Shown in pieces: positions 17,838 to 26,241 of a stretch of 64,000 nucleotides of DNA (the stretch's first letter is position 1; each line of letters opens with the position of its first letter). A program made the translations under genes and the position numbers. The stretch lies in assembly GCA_043738095.1 (NCBI GenBank), contig JAYSZI010000001.1:67248-131247 (forward strand), in the 5' to 3' direction. The notes beneath the pieces are model-generated. The model saw only the letters and a list, made by a program, of their open reading frames with translations. It was not told the DNA's origin and did not search any database. The stretch comes from Lysobacter_K sp043738095 (GTDB taxonomy: Bacteria > Pseudomonadota > Gammaproteobacteria > Xanthomonadales > Xanthomonadaceae).

Positions 17838-18099
17838 CGAACGCGGCATCTTCCACGCCGACCACTTTTGCCGCCCCTAGCAGGCGCGCTGACGTCTGTG
17901 CCAAGCCTTCGACCTGAATCCGCATCGTGTCGATTAGTGCCACAGAGAAGCGGAATTCGGCCGGCGTGGTCCAGCCCGGCTTGCGGATGATCCGCAGCAG
18001 TTCGACCAAATCAGTGCCTTTACCCAAGTGGGCCAGCGCATCGCTGAGGTCGCTGATTTTTTCGTCCAGCATCTTGATGTGACGGTCAACGTTTGGCAT
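17767..18099 (-). CDS. Hypothetical helical protein antisense between creC and creD
   Basis: The product is 110 residues from the ATG at 18099, which has a good GGGAGTG ribosome site about 9 bases upstream. The N-terminal half is predicted helical with a heptad-like pattern (MPNVDRHIKMLDEKISDLSDAL), then LVELLRIIRKPGWTTPAEF. I recognise no family. The gene runs against creBCD and its 3' end overlaps the 3' end of creC by 71 bases. Its leader shares the intergenic gap with the creD promoter region. Confidence 0.6.
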   Translation of the reverse strand: MPNVDRHIKMLDEKISDLSDALAHLGKGTDLVELLRIIRKPGWTTPAEFRFSVALIDTMRIQVEGLAQTSARLLGAAKVVGVEDAAFVSDLDARMIPKHSDVSSPRPRAS

Positions 18100-18255
18100 G
18101 TGATTCACTCCCGAAACGAGTCGGATGAATGGGGCAACGACGGGCACCGACTCGATTGCCGTCGAAGTTTCATGCGGTGTCCGCGAGGGACTCTGCTGCC
18201 AACGCCGGCACTCGCTGGCAGCGGCCACGGCCCTGACGATCGGTCCGTCGTTCAC

Positions 18256-18271
18256 TTCATCCCCACTTCAC
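18256..18271 (+). promoter_or_regulatory. Candidate cre-tag (CreB binding site) upstream of creD
   Basis: TTCAT and TTCAC are direct repeats separated by exactly 6 bases (CCCCAC). This matches the E. coli cre-tag architecture TTCAC-N6-TTCAC with one mismatch. A third half-site, TTCAC, directly adjoins it at 18251-18255. The site lies 67 bases before the creD start codon, as expected for CreB activation of creD. Confidence 0.6.
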
Positions 18272-18338
18272 ATTGGCGCCATCGTGTGCGCACAGCGCTC
18301 ATCGAAGCTGGCCGCCATTGCCACGGCGGGAGTGCGAA

Positions 18339-19760
18339 ATGCGACTTTGGTTGAAAGTGTTGTTGGTGCTAGGGATGACCCTAGCGATCTTGGTGCCGCT
18401 GACGATGGTCCGCGGCATCATCAGTGAGCGGCAGAGCTACCGGACGCAGGCAGTGGACAGCGTCGCGCGCAGCTACGCCGGCGCGCAGGCGTTCGCCGGG
18501 CCGGTGTTGGTGGTGCCGTACGTCGAGACGATCGAGGTCGAGGACAAAAACGACAAGGGCGTGGTGATCCGCAAGGCCAAGGTCGACGGGCCCAGTGGGC
18601 ACTGGATGTTCTTTCCGGACAAGCTTGCGATTGACGGCAAGCTGACGCCGTCGACGCGTCGCCTCGGTCTGCACGAAGTGCGTGTGTATGAGTTGCAAGC
18701 GCAGGCGCTGGCGGGATTTAACGTCCGCATTCCGATCGACGCGAATCCAGAACTGCCGCGCAAGATCGGGCGGCCGTGGCTGAGTTACGGCATCGCTGAC
18801 GTGCGTGGGTTGGTCGGCACGCCACGCCTACGCATCGACAGTCGTGACGTCGCGCTGGAGGAGGGTTTCGGCAGTCGTCCGGCCGGCGGCGTGCACGTTC
18901 GATTGGACAGGCCGATAGCGGGAACCAATCTGCGCCTGGCCACGCGCTTGGAATTCACGCTGGGCGGCACCGAGTCGCTGGCGCTGGTGCCGCTGGCGAA
19001 GAACAGCGAATTCAAACTGCGATCGGCGTGGCCGCATCCCAGCTTCGGCGGCAGCTTTCTGCCACGCTCGCGCGCGGTCGACGCGAAAGGCTTCCGGGCG
19101 CAGTGGGACATTTCCTCCCTGGCGACCAATGCGCAGGCGCAGTTCATCGCCGGTAGGACGTTGCCCTCGGTCGGTACTTCGAACAGCACTACGTCGAACT
19201 CCCGGCACGCAAACGCCGACGCTATCAGTCCCGACGGCATCGACGCTGTGGGCGTGTCACTGGTCGATCCAGTCAACGTCTACTCGCAGGCCGACCGCGC
19301 GACCAAGTACGGTTTGCTGTTCGTGCTGCTGACGTTCGTCGGATTCTTCCTGTTCGAGCTGATCAAGCAGTTACCGATCCACCCGATCCAGTACGGTTTG
19401 GTCGGGCTGTCGTTGGCGATTTTCTTCCTGCTGCTGGTGAGCCTGAGCGAGCGTATCGATTTTGGTCTGGCTTACCTGATCGCCAGCGTCGCCTGCATCG
19501 GCCTGATCGGCTTCTACCTCAGCGCGGTGTTGCGCAGCGTCGCGCGCGGCGTTGGCTTTGCGGCAATGCTGGCGACGTTGTACGGCGCGTTGTACGGGCT
19601 ATTGGTGTCGGAGGATAACGCGCTGGTGATGGGTGCCGGCCTGCTGTTCCTGGTGCTTGCCACGATCATGGTGGTGACCCGCAAGGTCGATTGGTATCAG
19701 ATTGCAGGCGGTCGCACGCAACCCGAGCGCACGTTGCGGGAACACGTCGGGCTGGCGTAA
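18339..19760 (+). CDS. creD: Inner membrane protein CreD
   Basis: The product is 473 residues from the ATG at 18339, which follows a GGGAG ribosome site. One N-terminal membrane helix is followed by a large periplasmic beta-rich domain (about 30-330, with GPVLVVPY). Six C-terminal membrane helices then begin at KYGLLFVLLTFVGFFLFEL. This is the full CreD layout. CreD is the best-known target of CreB in enterics and affects envelope properties and beta-lactam response, but its biochemical role is unclear. A terminator follows directly (19775-19807). Confidence 0.93.
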   Translation: MRLWLKVLLVLGMTLAILVPLTMVRGIISERQSYRTQAVDSVARSYAGAQAFAGPVLVVPYVETIEVEDKNDKGVVIRKAKVDGPSGHWMFFPDKLAIDGKLTPSTRRLGLHEVRVYELQAQALAGFNVRIPIDANPELPRKIGRPWLSYGIADVRGLVGTPRLRIDSRDVALEEGFGSRPAGGVHVRLDRPIAGTNLRLATRLEFTLGGTESLALVPLAKNSEFKLRSAWPHPSFGGSFLPRSRAVDAKGFRAQWDISSLATNAQAQFIAGRTLPSVGTSNSTTSNSRHANADAISPDGIDAVGVSLVDPVNVYSQADRATKYGLLFVLLTFVGFFLFELIKQLPIHPIQYGLVGLSLAIFFLLLVSLSERIDFGLAYLIASVACIGLIGFYLSAVLRSVARGVGFAAMLATLYGALYGLLVSEDNALVMGAGLLFLVLATIMVVTRKVDWYQIAGGRTQPERTLREHVGLA

Positions 19761-19774
19761 GCCGGAGGTGATGG

Positions 19775-19807
19775 GGTCGCGGGCGTCGAAGCCCGCGACC
19801 GCGTTTT
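19775..19807 (+). terminator. Rho-independent terminator of creD
   Basis: A 10-bp perfect stem, GGTCGCGGGC with GCCCGCGACC, closes a 6-base loop and is followed by GCGTTTT. It starts 15 bases after the creD stop codon. Confidence 0.8.
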
Positions 19808-19870
19808 CATGTCAGCAACGGTCGGGGCAGCCGCATACCCTCAGCAGCCGTTAAATTCGGAGTTATCACA

Positions 19871-20773
19871 ATGAAAGTTGCCGTTGCCAAATACACGATC
19901 GACGCCCCGAGCGATTTTGCTGAGTTCGCTGATAAGCAGGCGTGCTGGCTGGGTGAGGCGCGCGCGTCCGGTGCCGATCTCGCCGTGTTGCCTGAGTACC
20001 TGTCGCTGGAACTGGGCGCGACACTCGATGTGTCCCTCCAGGGCGATCTGCTCGCGACGCTGGCCGCGACCCAGGCGTATCACGGCGCATGGCTGGAGTT
20101 GTTCGCGTTGCTCGCGCGCGAATTGCGCCTCCATGTGGTCGCGGGCAGCTTTCTTCTCGACGTCGGCCGTGGCCGCTACCGCAATCGCAGCTACGCGTTC
20201 GCGCCCGACGGCAGCCATGTCTGGCAGGACAAACTGCGTTTGACCGGGTGGGAAAAGCAGGCGGGGGTGATCGTGCCCGGGGACTGCCTCAAGGTATTCG
20301 AGGTCGGCGGCGTCCGCACCGGGATCGCGCTCGGTTACGACAGCGAATTTCCGCTGCCGGTGCGCGCGCAATGCGAAGCCGGCGCGCGATTGTTGCTGGT
20401 GCCAAGTTGCTCCGACAGCGAGGCCGGCGCGAGTCGCGTTCGCGTGGGTTGTCTGGCGCGCGCGCTGGAGAACCGCTGCTTCGTGGCGCAAGCCGTCACG
20501 GCGGGCATGGCGCCTTGGAGCGCTGCGCTCGCCATCAATACCGGCGAAGCGGCGTTGATTGCGCCGATGGACGTGGGCATGCCGTCGGACGGCATGATCG
20601 TGCAGACCCGCGGCCACCAGCATTGGGCGACAGCCGAGCTTGATTTCGCTGGGCTTGATGCGAGCCGAGCCGACGCCCAAGTCGTCAATGACCGCGATTG
20701 GACGAGCCAGTATTTTCCCAGCGTGGCGCGCGCGCGTGTGACCGCGTTCGCAAGAAATGTTGCCGAGTCGTAG
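19871..20773 (+). CDS. Carbon-nitrogen hydrolase (nitrilase) superfamily protein lacking the catalytic cysteine
   Basis: The product is 300 residues, with the length and motif order of the nitrilase superfamily. The catalytic glutamate is E42 in VLPEYLS and the lysine is K121 in WQDKLRLT. The third catalytic residue, normally the Cys of an I-C-Y-D-x-E-F-P motif about 34 residues later, is Gly155 (IALGYDSEFP). Everything around it is well conserved, including LVPSCSDSEAG and CLARALENRCFVAQA. The protein is therefore either a non-hydrolytic member of the fold or has an altered chemistry; a base-calling error would need at least one change (GGT instead of TGT). It is transcribed alone. Confidence 0.85.
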   Translation: MKVAVAKYTIDAPSDFAEFADKQACWLGEARASGADLAVLPEYLSLELGATLDVSLQGDLLATLAATQAYHGAWLELFALLARELRLHVVAGSFLLDVGRGRYRNRSYAFAPDGSHVWQDKLRLTGWEKQAGVIVPGDCLKVFEVGGVRTGIALGYDSEFPLPVRAQCEAGARLLLVPSCSDSEAGASRVRVGCLARALENRCFVAQAVTAGMAPWSAALAINTGEAALIAPMDVGMPSDGMIVQTRGHQHWATAELDFAGLDASRADAQVVNDRDWTSQYFPSVARARVTAFARNVAES

Positions 20774-20875
20774 TCCGGGTGGAGGCCGCAGAGCTGGTTC
20801 CGGGTACGCGGATGGGTCCGCGTCGAATGCTCCGCGTGGGATTGCTTCGGGCCGGGTGCATCCGACGCCAGGGGT

Positions 20876-21427
20876 CTACGCGAATAGCGACACGCCGGGC
20901 ACCATCCACAGCGACAGACCAGCCAGCGCCGTGCCGATCACCGTGGCCGCGAGTACGTCGCTCGGATAATGCAGCCCGAGCACCACTCGGGACGCCGCCA
21001 CGCTCGCAGTGAATGGCACCAGCAGCCATGCCAGTGCGGGGTAGTGCGCCATCGCCACCAGCGAAAACGCCACTGCGTGCAGGGTATGTCCCGATGGGAA
21101 GCTGAACTCGTCCAGCGGTGCTACCCAGGCATGGATGCGCTGGTCGGACGCAAACGGTCGTGGTCGCCGCGTCCAGCGTTTGAGCGCCTTGTAGAGCGTC
21201 AGTGCGATCACGCCGGTCGCTGCCAGGTGTAGGGAGGCGCTCAGGCCCGCGAAGCCATCGAACGCAATCAACGTCCCCATCAGCGCGAACCAGAACGCGC
21301 CGTCGCCCAACCGGCTGATCGCGGCAAAGTACGCGCGCGAGCGGCTGCGTTCACCCCACCGGTTCGCGCGCAGGCACCAGCCGGAATCACCGGCGGTGAA
21401 GCGTGTACGCCACGGCAACCGAGTCAT
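20876..21427 (-). CDS. PAP2 family membrane phosphatase
   Basis: The product is 183 residues with about five membrane segments. All three motifs of the PAP2 fold are present: KALKRWTRRPRP, FPSGHTLHA and SRVVLGLHYPSD. Such enzymes dephosphorylate lipid phosphates such as phosphatidate or undecaprenyl pyrophosphate on the outer face of the inner membrane. Its start codon overlaps the stop codon of the upstream glycosyltransferase gene by 4 bases, so the two are translationally coupled. That suggests a joint role in glycolipid formation or lipid-carrier recycling. Confidence 0.9.
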   Translation of the reverse strand: MTRLPWRTRFTAGDSGWCLRANRWGERSRSRAYFAAISRLGDGAFWFALMGTLIAFDGFAGLSASLHLAATGVIALTLYKALKRWTRRPRPFASDQRIHAWVAPLDEFSFPSGHTLHAVAFSLVAMAHYPALAWLLVPFTASVAASRVVLGLHYPSDVLAATVIGTALAGLSLWMVPGVSLFA

Positions 21428-22662
21428 GTCGCTTCCCGATCATCTCGCGGCGCGAGGCACGGTGGTTTGCTGCCGAGCCTGGTTTTTACCCCAGCGCTGA
21501 GCACACCCGCAGCAGACGCCTGGATCAGATCTTGCAATAGCGCATCGAAGTCAGCCGCGACCTGTTCCGGCCGCAACCCGCAGATCGCCTCGCGGCCCGC
21601 GCGCGCCATCGCCGCGCGCTGCACTGCGTCGCAGCCGATACGCGCGACAGCCGCAATGAAGCCGGCGTCGTCGCCGTCGGCGACCGCCGCGCCATGCAGA
21701 CCGTCGCGCAGATGCTCGCGCGCCGCGCCGTAGTCGAATGCGACCGTCGGCACGCCGCTGGCCATCGCCTCCAGAGTGACGTTGCCGAAGGTCTCGCTGT
21801 GACTCGGAAACACGAACACGTCGCCGCTGGCGAGGTGTCGCGCGAGCACTTCACCGCGCTGGATGCCGCAGAAGATGAAATCGGGATTGTCATGCTGAAG
21901 CTTGGCCCGCGCCGGGCCGTCTCCGATCCAGACGAAGCGTGGTGGCGGAAGGCGTGCCTGCTGCATCTCTTCCGCAAGGCGGCGGAACGCACGCACGGCG
22001 AGAGCGAGATTTTTTTCCGGGGCGATACGGCCGACGTAGATCGCCACTACGCCATCATCGTCTACGCCCCAACCGGCGCGCATCGCAGCGTCGCGGCGCA
22101 GGGGGGTAAATCGCTGCATGTCGACCGCACGCGCTAGTCGCTGCACGTTGTTGAATTTCCGTGCTTGCAGGAAGTCGGCGAGCTCGCGCGTCGGCACCAA
22201 AGTGGTATCGGCGCCGTTGTGAAAGAGGCGCATCCACTGCAGCGCGATCGGTGCGAGTAGAGCCGCACCGTAGTCGCGCATGTACTGGTCGAAGCGCGTG
22301 TGAAAGCCGGTCGCAACTGGGATCCTCAGCCGCCGTGCGGCACGTAGCGCTGACCAGCCCAACGGGCCTTCCGTGGCGACATAAATCGCATCGGGCCGGT
22401 TGACCGTCCAGTGTGCGACGAGCTTGCGCACGGCTGGCAAGCCCAGGCGCAGGCCGGGGTAGCGAGGTAGCGGCGCACCGCGGACCAGCAGCTCGTGCGC
22501 TGCGCCAAGACCACCGTGCAGCCCGGCGTCGTCTGGCTGGCGTGGCCGCACTACGGTGACATCGTGGCCGCGCACGCGCAGACCCTGTTCCAGCCCCTGC
22601 ACCGTCAGGGCCACACCGTTGACCTCCGGCGGATAAGTCTCGGTGACGATCGCGTAGCGCAT
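21424..22662 (-). CDS. GT4-type glycosyltransferase
   Basis: The product is 412 residues from the ATG at 22662, giving MRYAIVTETYPPEVNGVALT, a typical opening of GT4 enzymes. The acceptor-binding N-terminal domain has the glycine-rich loop EVNGVALTVQGLEQGLRVRGHDV. The donor domain carries SHSETFGNVTLEAMASGVPTV, the EX7E-type motif. Relatives include sulfoquinovosyl/glucosyl-diacylglycerol synthases and phosphatidylinositol mannosyltransferase-like enzymes. It is coupled by a 4-base overlap to a PAP2 phosphatase, which fits membrane glycolipid synthesis. The exact sugar and acceptor are unknown. Confidence 0.88.
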   Translation of the reverse strand: MRYAIVTETYPPEVNGVALTVQGLEQGLRVRGHDVTVVRPRQPDDAGLHGGLGAAHELLVRGAPLPRYPGLRLGLPAVRKLVAHWTVNRPDAIYVATEGPLGWSALRAARRLRIPVATGFHTRFDQYMRDYGAALLAPIALQWMRLFHNGADTTLVPTRELADFLQARKFNNVQRLARAVDMQRFTPLRRDAAMRAGWGVDDDGVVAIYVGRIAPEKNLALAVRAFRRLAEEMQQARLPPPRFVWIGDGPARAKLQHDNPDFIFCGIQRGEVLARHLASGDVFVFPSHSETFGNVTLEAMASGVPTVAFDYGAAREHLRDGLHGAAVADGDDAGFIAAVARIGCDAVQRAAMARAGREAICGLRPEQVAADFDALLQDLIQASAAGVLSAGVKTRLGSKPPCLAPRDDREAT

Positions 22663-22785
22663 GCGCAGCTTTCCCCAGCTTCGCCCCCGTTGCTGCGCAC
22701 AGTGGGCGGGTCGCATGTCCTCGCCGTGTCACCGCCATGACCGTGGCATGACGGGGTGCTCATTCACGGCCGGCAGAAAAATTAC

Positions 22786-22815
22786 TTGACAGGCTGGCTG
22801 CGTATGTACTGTACT
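22786..22815 (+). promoter_or_regulatory. Sigma-70 promoter of the GntR/ABC operon
   Basis: A perfect TTGACA (22786-22791) and TGTACT (22810-22815) are 18 bases apart. The -10 box lies partly inside the left arm of the palindrome at 22805-22830, so a bound repressor would block it. Confidence 0.6.
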
Positions 22816-22830
22816 AGTAACCACAGTACA
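22805..22830. promoter_or_regulatory. Operator palindrome, probably for the YtrA-type GntR regulator
   Basis: Perfect 8-bp arms, TGTACTGT and ACAGTACA, are separated by 10 bases. The site overlaps the -10 box and lies 24 bases before the regulator's start codon, the usual position for autorepression. Confidence 0.7.
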
Positions 22831-22853
22831 GACAATACGGAGCCAGCATCCGC

Positions 22854-23264
22854 ATGAGCCGCCCCCAAGCCCTGATGATCCAGATCGCCACCGGCGACCC
22901 GCGCCCGATCAGCAAGCAGATCGTCGATGCGGTGCGGATGAAGATCGCCACCGCGGAGCTGGAGCCCGGCGACCAGCTGCCGAGCGTGCGCGGGTTGGCG
23001 CAGCAACTGACCATCAACCCGAACACCGTGGCCAAGGCTTACGCCGAGTTGGTCAACGAAGGCTGGCTGGATTCGCGCCAAGGTTTGGGTCTGTACGTAG
23101 CGACGCCGCGCCAGCGTCTGAGCGATGCCGAACGCGAACGCCGTCTCGACGACGCGATCGGGCGTTTCCTCAACGACGTGATCGCGCTCGATTACCCGCC
23201 TGACGAGGTGCAGGCGCGGTTGGACCACGAATTTCGCGCGTTGGCGCCCCGCAAAACCGCCTGA
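22854..23264 (+). CDS. YtrA-subfamily GntR transcriptional regulator
   Basis: The product is 136 residues. The N-terminal winged helix (about 15-80) has PISKQIVDAVRMKIATAELEPG and LPSVRGLAQQLTINPNTVAKAY, the GntR signature. The short helical tail after it is typical of the YtrA subfamily, which lacks a large ligand domain and dimerises through the tail. YtrA-type regulators repress neighbouring ABC-transporter operons, often responding to cell-wall stress. An ABC ATPase and two membrane proteins follow, and a perfect palindrome precedes the gene. It very probably controls this operon. Confidence 0.92.
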   Translation: MSRPQALMIQIATGDPRPISKQIVDAVRMKIATAELEPGDQLPSVRGLAQQLTINPNTVAKAYAELVNEGWLDSRQGLGLYVATPRQRLSDAERERRLDDAIGRFLNDVIALDYPPDEVQARLDHEFRALAPRKTA

Positions 23265-23323
23265 TCTGCCACCAGCGGACCAAGCGCATTGATCGACACA
23301 CACCAAACTTTTCCGAGCCCGCC

Positions 23324-24238
23324 ATGTCCCACACATCCGACTACGTCATCGAGACCGCCGCGCTTAGCAAACGCTACGGCCGCAAGCTCGCGCTCGATCA
23401 CCTCGACCTGCGCATACCGCGCGGTCGTATCCACGCGATCGTCGGCGCCAACGGTGCGGGCAAGTCCACGCTGTTCCGCATCCTGCTCGGCTTCCTGCCG
23501 CCTACCTCGGGGCAGGCGCGCATCCTCGGTCGCGACAGCCAACGGCTCACGCCGGAGGATCGCGGCCGGATTGGTTTCGTCAACGAGGAGCACACGCTGC
23601 CGGGCTGGATGAGCGTGTCGGCGGTGACCGCGATGCAACGCCGTCATTACCCGCGCTGGAACCAACAGGCGTTCGATAGCGTCATCGGCCACTACCACGT
23701 GCTGCCCGAACAGAAAGTCAGCCAGCTCTCGCGCGGCGAACGCGCGGGTTTCAACCTCGCGCTCGCGTTGGCGCAGGGGCCGGAACTGCTGGTGCTGGAC
23801 GAACCGACGCTAGGCCTCGATGTGGTCGCAAAACGCGCCTTCTTGGAATCGCTGCTGTACAGCAATGCCGCCGAGGACATCACGGTGATCTATTGCTCGC
23901 ATCAGATGGAAGAGATCGAGCGCGTTGCCGATAACTTGATCATCCTGGAGCGCGGGCAGCTGAAGAACATGTCGGCGCCGGAGGATTTTTGTGCACGCGT
24001 GACCCACTGGGTGGCCGACGTGCCGTTCAAGGGGCCCGAGCCAAGCACCGTTCCTGGATTACTGGAACTGCAACGGATCGACGGCCTGCACCATTACCTG
24101 GTGCTCGATCAGGACGAGGACTTCGCCCAGTTCTTGCGTGCCAGCGGCGCGCGATCGGTGCAGAGCATGCCCGTCAGCCTAGATCGCGCGGTCAACGGCT
24201 TCCTCGCCAAGAACCACGCGGCGCCGCTGCCGATGTAA
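23324..24238 (+). CDS. ABC transporter ATP-binding protein
   Basis: The product is 304 residues. The nucleotide-binding domain (about 8-220) has Walker A GANGAGKST, the signature LSRGE, Walker B LLVLDEP, the D-loop and the switch histidine in YCSHQMEEIE. The C-terminal about 80 residues form an accessory domain. It resembles ATPases of YtrA-regulated export systems. It should pair with the membrane proteins at 24285-26129 and 26242-28062. The 3' end of this gene has a degraded copy at 26163-26241. Confidence 0.93.
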   Translation: MSHTSDYVIETAALSKRYGRKLALDHLDLRIPRGRIHAIVGANGAGKSTLFRILLGFLPPTSGQARILGRDSQRLTPEDRGRIGFVNEEHTLPGWMSVSAVTAMQRRHYPRWNQQAFDSVIGHYHVLPEQKVSQLSRGERAGFNLALALAQGPELLVLDEPTLGLDVVAKRAFLESLLYSNAAEDITVIYCSHQMEEIERVADNLIILERGQLKNMSAPEDFCARVTHWVADVPFKGPEPSTVPGLLELQRIDGLHHYLVLDQDEDFAQFLRASGARSVQSMPVSLDRAVNGFLAKNHAAPLPM

Positions 24239-24284
24239 GGCACGCGGGGCTGAGCGCGACAACCAACGAATCGAGGAACACCCG

Positions 24285-26129
24285 ATGTGGGACCTGTTTA
24301 AGGCCGAACTGCTGCGCTTCCGCCGCTGGGCAATTGCTTACGCCGTGCTGCACCTGCTGGTGCTGGGCTTCCTGACGCGGCTGGTCGATCTGGCACAGCA
24401 GCCGTTGATGATCTACCGGCTGGCCGGTGGCGTTTACGTGCTGACCGGACTGCTGTTGGGGCTGTACCAGATGGGCGGCTACCGTCGCCCCAATATCTGG
24501 TTGAATCTGTTGCATCGGCCGTTGCCTCATTGGCAGGTGGCGGTGGCGTTGTTCGGCGCTGGCGCGGTGGTGTTGATGCTCGCCATCGTCTTGCCGCTCT
24601 GGGTGATCGCAGGCGGGCAGGAGCTGATGACCGCGCGTGTAGTCGACGTCCGTCACTGGCTGATGCCACTGGCCGCGCTGCTGATCGCGTCGTGCGGTTA
24701 CCTCGCCGGTGGTTACAGCATGCTCGGTAGCAAACGCTACGCGGTCTGTGCATTGGTGTTGCCCGCGTTGCTTTGGCTCAGCAACGCCAGCGGGGTTGCC
24801 GCGCTGGCCTTCCAGGCACTGGTGCTGGTGTGGCTGGCGGGAATGGTCGCCACCGCGTTCAAGCCAGATCTGGGCGCGCAGCCCCGCAGCCTGCCGGCGG
24901 TGATCGCGACCGCGCTGCCGCTGCAGATGGGCGTGTATTTGGTGCTGCTGTTGCTGCTCGGCTCCGGCTTGGAGTTGGTGTGGACCATGCAGGGCTCGCA
25001 TCCGCTCAACAGCACTCCCCCGCGCGGCGGCCACATTGAGGCTGACCGCGCCGAGGGCAAAGATCTGATGGCGGCGGGTCTATCCCGCAGCACCGCCGTC
25101 GATGCCCCGTTGTGGCGTGAACAGGTCGCGTTGGCCGAGGTGTTGGGCGTGGGCTCGCAATTCGACATGCTGCCGGTGCGATTTGCTCTGACAAACATTG
25201 CTCCGATGGAATTTGACGACGAACAACGTCGCGTGCGCTGGGTATTCAGCCACGACAGCATGCGCTTTGAAGGCCGCAGCCTCGCCGACGGCCGCAGCAG
25301 CGGATCGCTTGGCGTCGGTGCGGACGGCGCGAAGTTCCCGACCCCACCGTTACCGGGCGGCGGCGTCGCGGCGCTGCCCGATGGCGACAGCGCTCTGCTC
25401 GGCAGCGGCGCGCTGTATCACTACAACAGCGAGACCAAGCTGGTGTTCTTGCGGGTGCGTCTGCCAGCGGGGGAACTTTTTGCGGGCGTGCCGGAGATCG
25501 TCGGGGAGAGCCTGGCCGTGCTCAGCGACCGCGCGCTGTACTTCTTCAATATGCGTGAGGTGCTGGAAAACGATCAGGTGCTGACGCCAAGGTTGCGTGT
25601 GCCGATGCCGGGCAAGGTCGGCAACCTAAGCCGCACCAATCTGATCGAACTGGTCGATGGCTACCTGCTTTCGTTCACCTTTGCTACGGGAGCGTACGAC
25701 GGGCAGGTGCGGCCGTACCAACAGCTGCTGCGCGTGAGAGACAACGGTCGGGTCGAGGGGGTCGCGCGCCGCGATATTTCCTACGACTTTCCAACTTGGA
25801 TGCGCTACGACGAATGGTGGTTGTCGCCGCCTCTGTATGCGCTGCGTCAGGCCACCACGGACCTCTTTGCCGATCCGGCGCCGTTGCGGGCGTCCACGCC
25901 ACCGCCGGTGCCGCGCAGCATGCTGCTGCTTGCCGGCGCGCTGTCGCTGCTGTCACTGCTGGGCGCGACGTGGCTCACGCGACGCTCGTCGCTATCGCCG
26001 CCGGTGCGGCTGGCATGGGTCGCAGCCTGTGGGCTGATTGGCGTGCCCGCACTGCTGAGCCTGTGGCTGCTCTATCCCGAAATCGACCGACTGGTCGATC
26101 TTCCACTCGCGCAACCTGCGGCGGCATGA
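24285..26129 (+). CDS. ABC transporter membrane protein, first tandem copy
   Basis: The product is 614 residues. Six or so membrane helices occupy residues 15-240, then a large extracytoplasmic domain (about 250-540), then two C-terminal helices ending in SLWLLYPEIDRLVDLPL. The opening MWDLFKAELLRFRRWAIAYAVLHLL is nearly identical to that of the next gene, so the two are tandem paralogues. With the upstream ATPase it should form an ABC exporter or an envelope-stress module. I know no characterised substrate for this family. Confidence 0.85.
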   Translation: MWDLFKAELLRFRRWAIAYAVLHLLVLGFLTRLVDLAQQPLMIYRLAGGVYVLTGLLLGLYQMGGYRRPNIWLNLLHRPLPHWQVAVALFGAGAVVLMLAIVLPLWVIAGGQELMTARVVDVRHWLMPLAALLIASCGYLAGGYSMLGSKRYAVCALVLPALLWLSNASGVAALAFQALVLVWLAGMVATAFKPDLGAQPRSLPAVIATALPLQMGVYLVLLLLLGSGLELVWTMQGSHPLNSTPPRGGHIEADRAEGKDLMAAGLSRSTAVDAPLWREQVALAEVLGVGSQFDMLPVRFALTNIAPMEFDDEQRRVRWVFSHDSMRFEGRSLADGRSSGSLGVGADGAKFPTPPLPGGGVAALPDGDSALLGSGALYHYNSETKLVFLRVRLPAGELFAGVPEIVGESLAVLSDRALYFFNMREVLENDQVLTPRLRVPMPGKVGNLSRTNLIELVDGYLLSFTFATGAYDGQVRPYQQLLRVRDNGRVEGVARRDISYDFPTWMRYDEWWLSPPLYALRQATTDLFADPAPLRASTPPPVPRSMLLLAGALSLLSLLGATWLTRRSSLSPPVRLAWVAACGLIGVPALLSLWLLYPEIDRLVDLPLAQPAAA

Positions 26130-26162
26130 CAACGCGTCACTGAATCAGCGACCGCCGCCCCA

Positions 26163-26241
26163 GCGGTCAACAGTTTCTGACCAAAGCCCACGCGACGCCG
26201 CTTTCGGTCGGCGCGCGACAGACAACGAATCGAGGAACGCC
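26163..26241 (+). repeat. Degraded duplicate of the ATPase 3' end and leader
   Basis: From GCGGTCAAC at 26163 to the start codon at 26242, this spacer aligns with 24188-24284, the last codons of the ATPase gene plus the leader of the first membrane gene. Shared blocks include GCGGTCAAC, CACGCG-CGCCGCT, GCGCGACA and CAACGAATCGAGGAAC. The reading frame of the ATPase tail is broken (TGA after GTCAACAGTTTC) and about 18 bases are lost. This marks the breakpoint of the duplication that made the second membrane gene. Confidence 0.75.

Noticed and set aside
20806..20823. ACGCGGA-N4-TCCGCGT hairpin between the nitrilase-like and PAP2 genes
   Set aside because: The stem is perfect but only 7 bp and has no T-run on either side, so I did not call a terminator.
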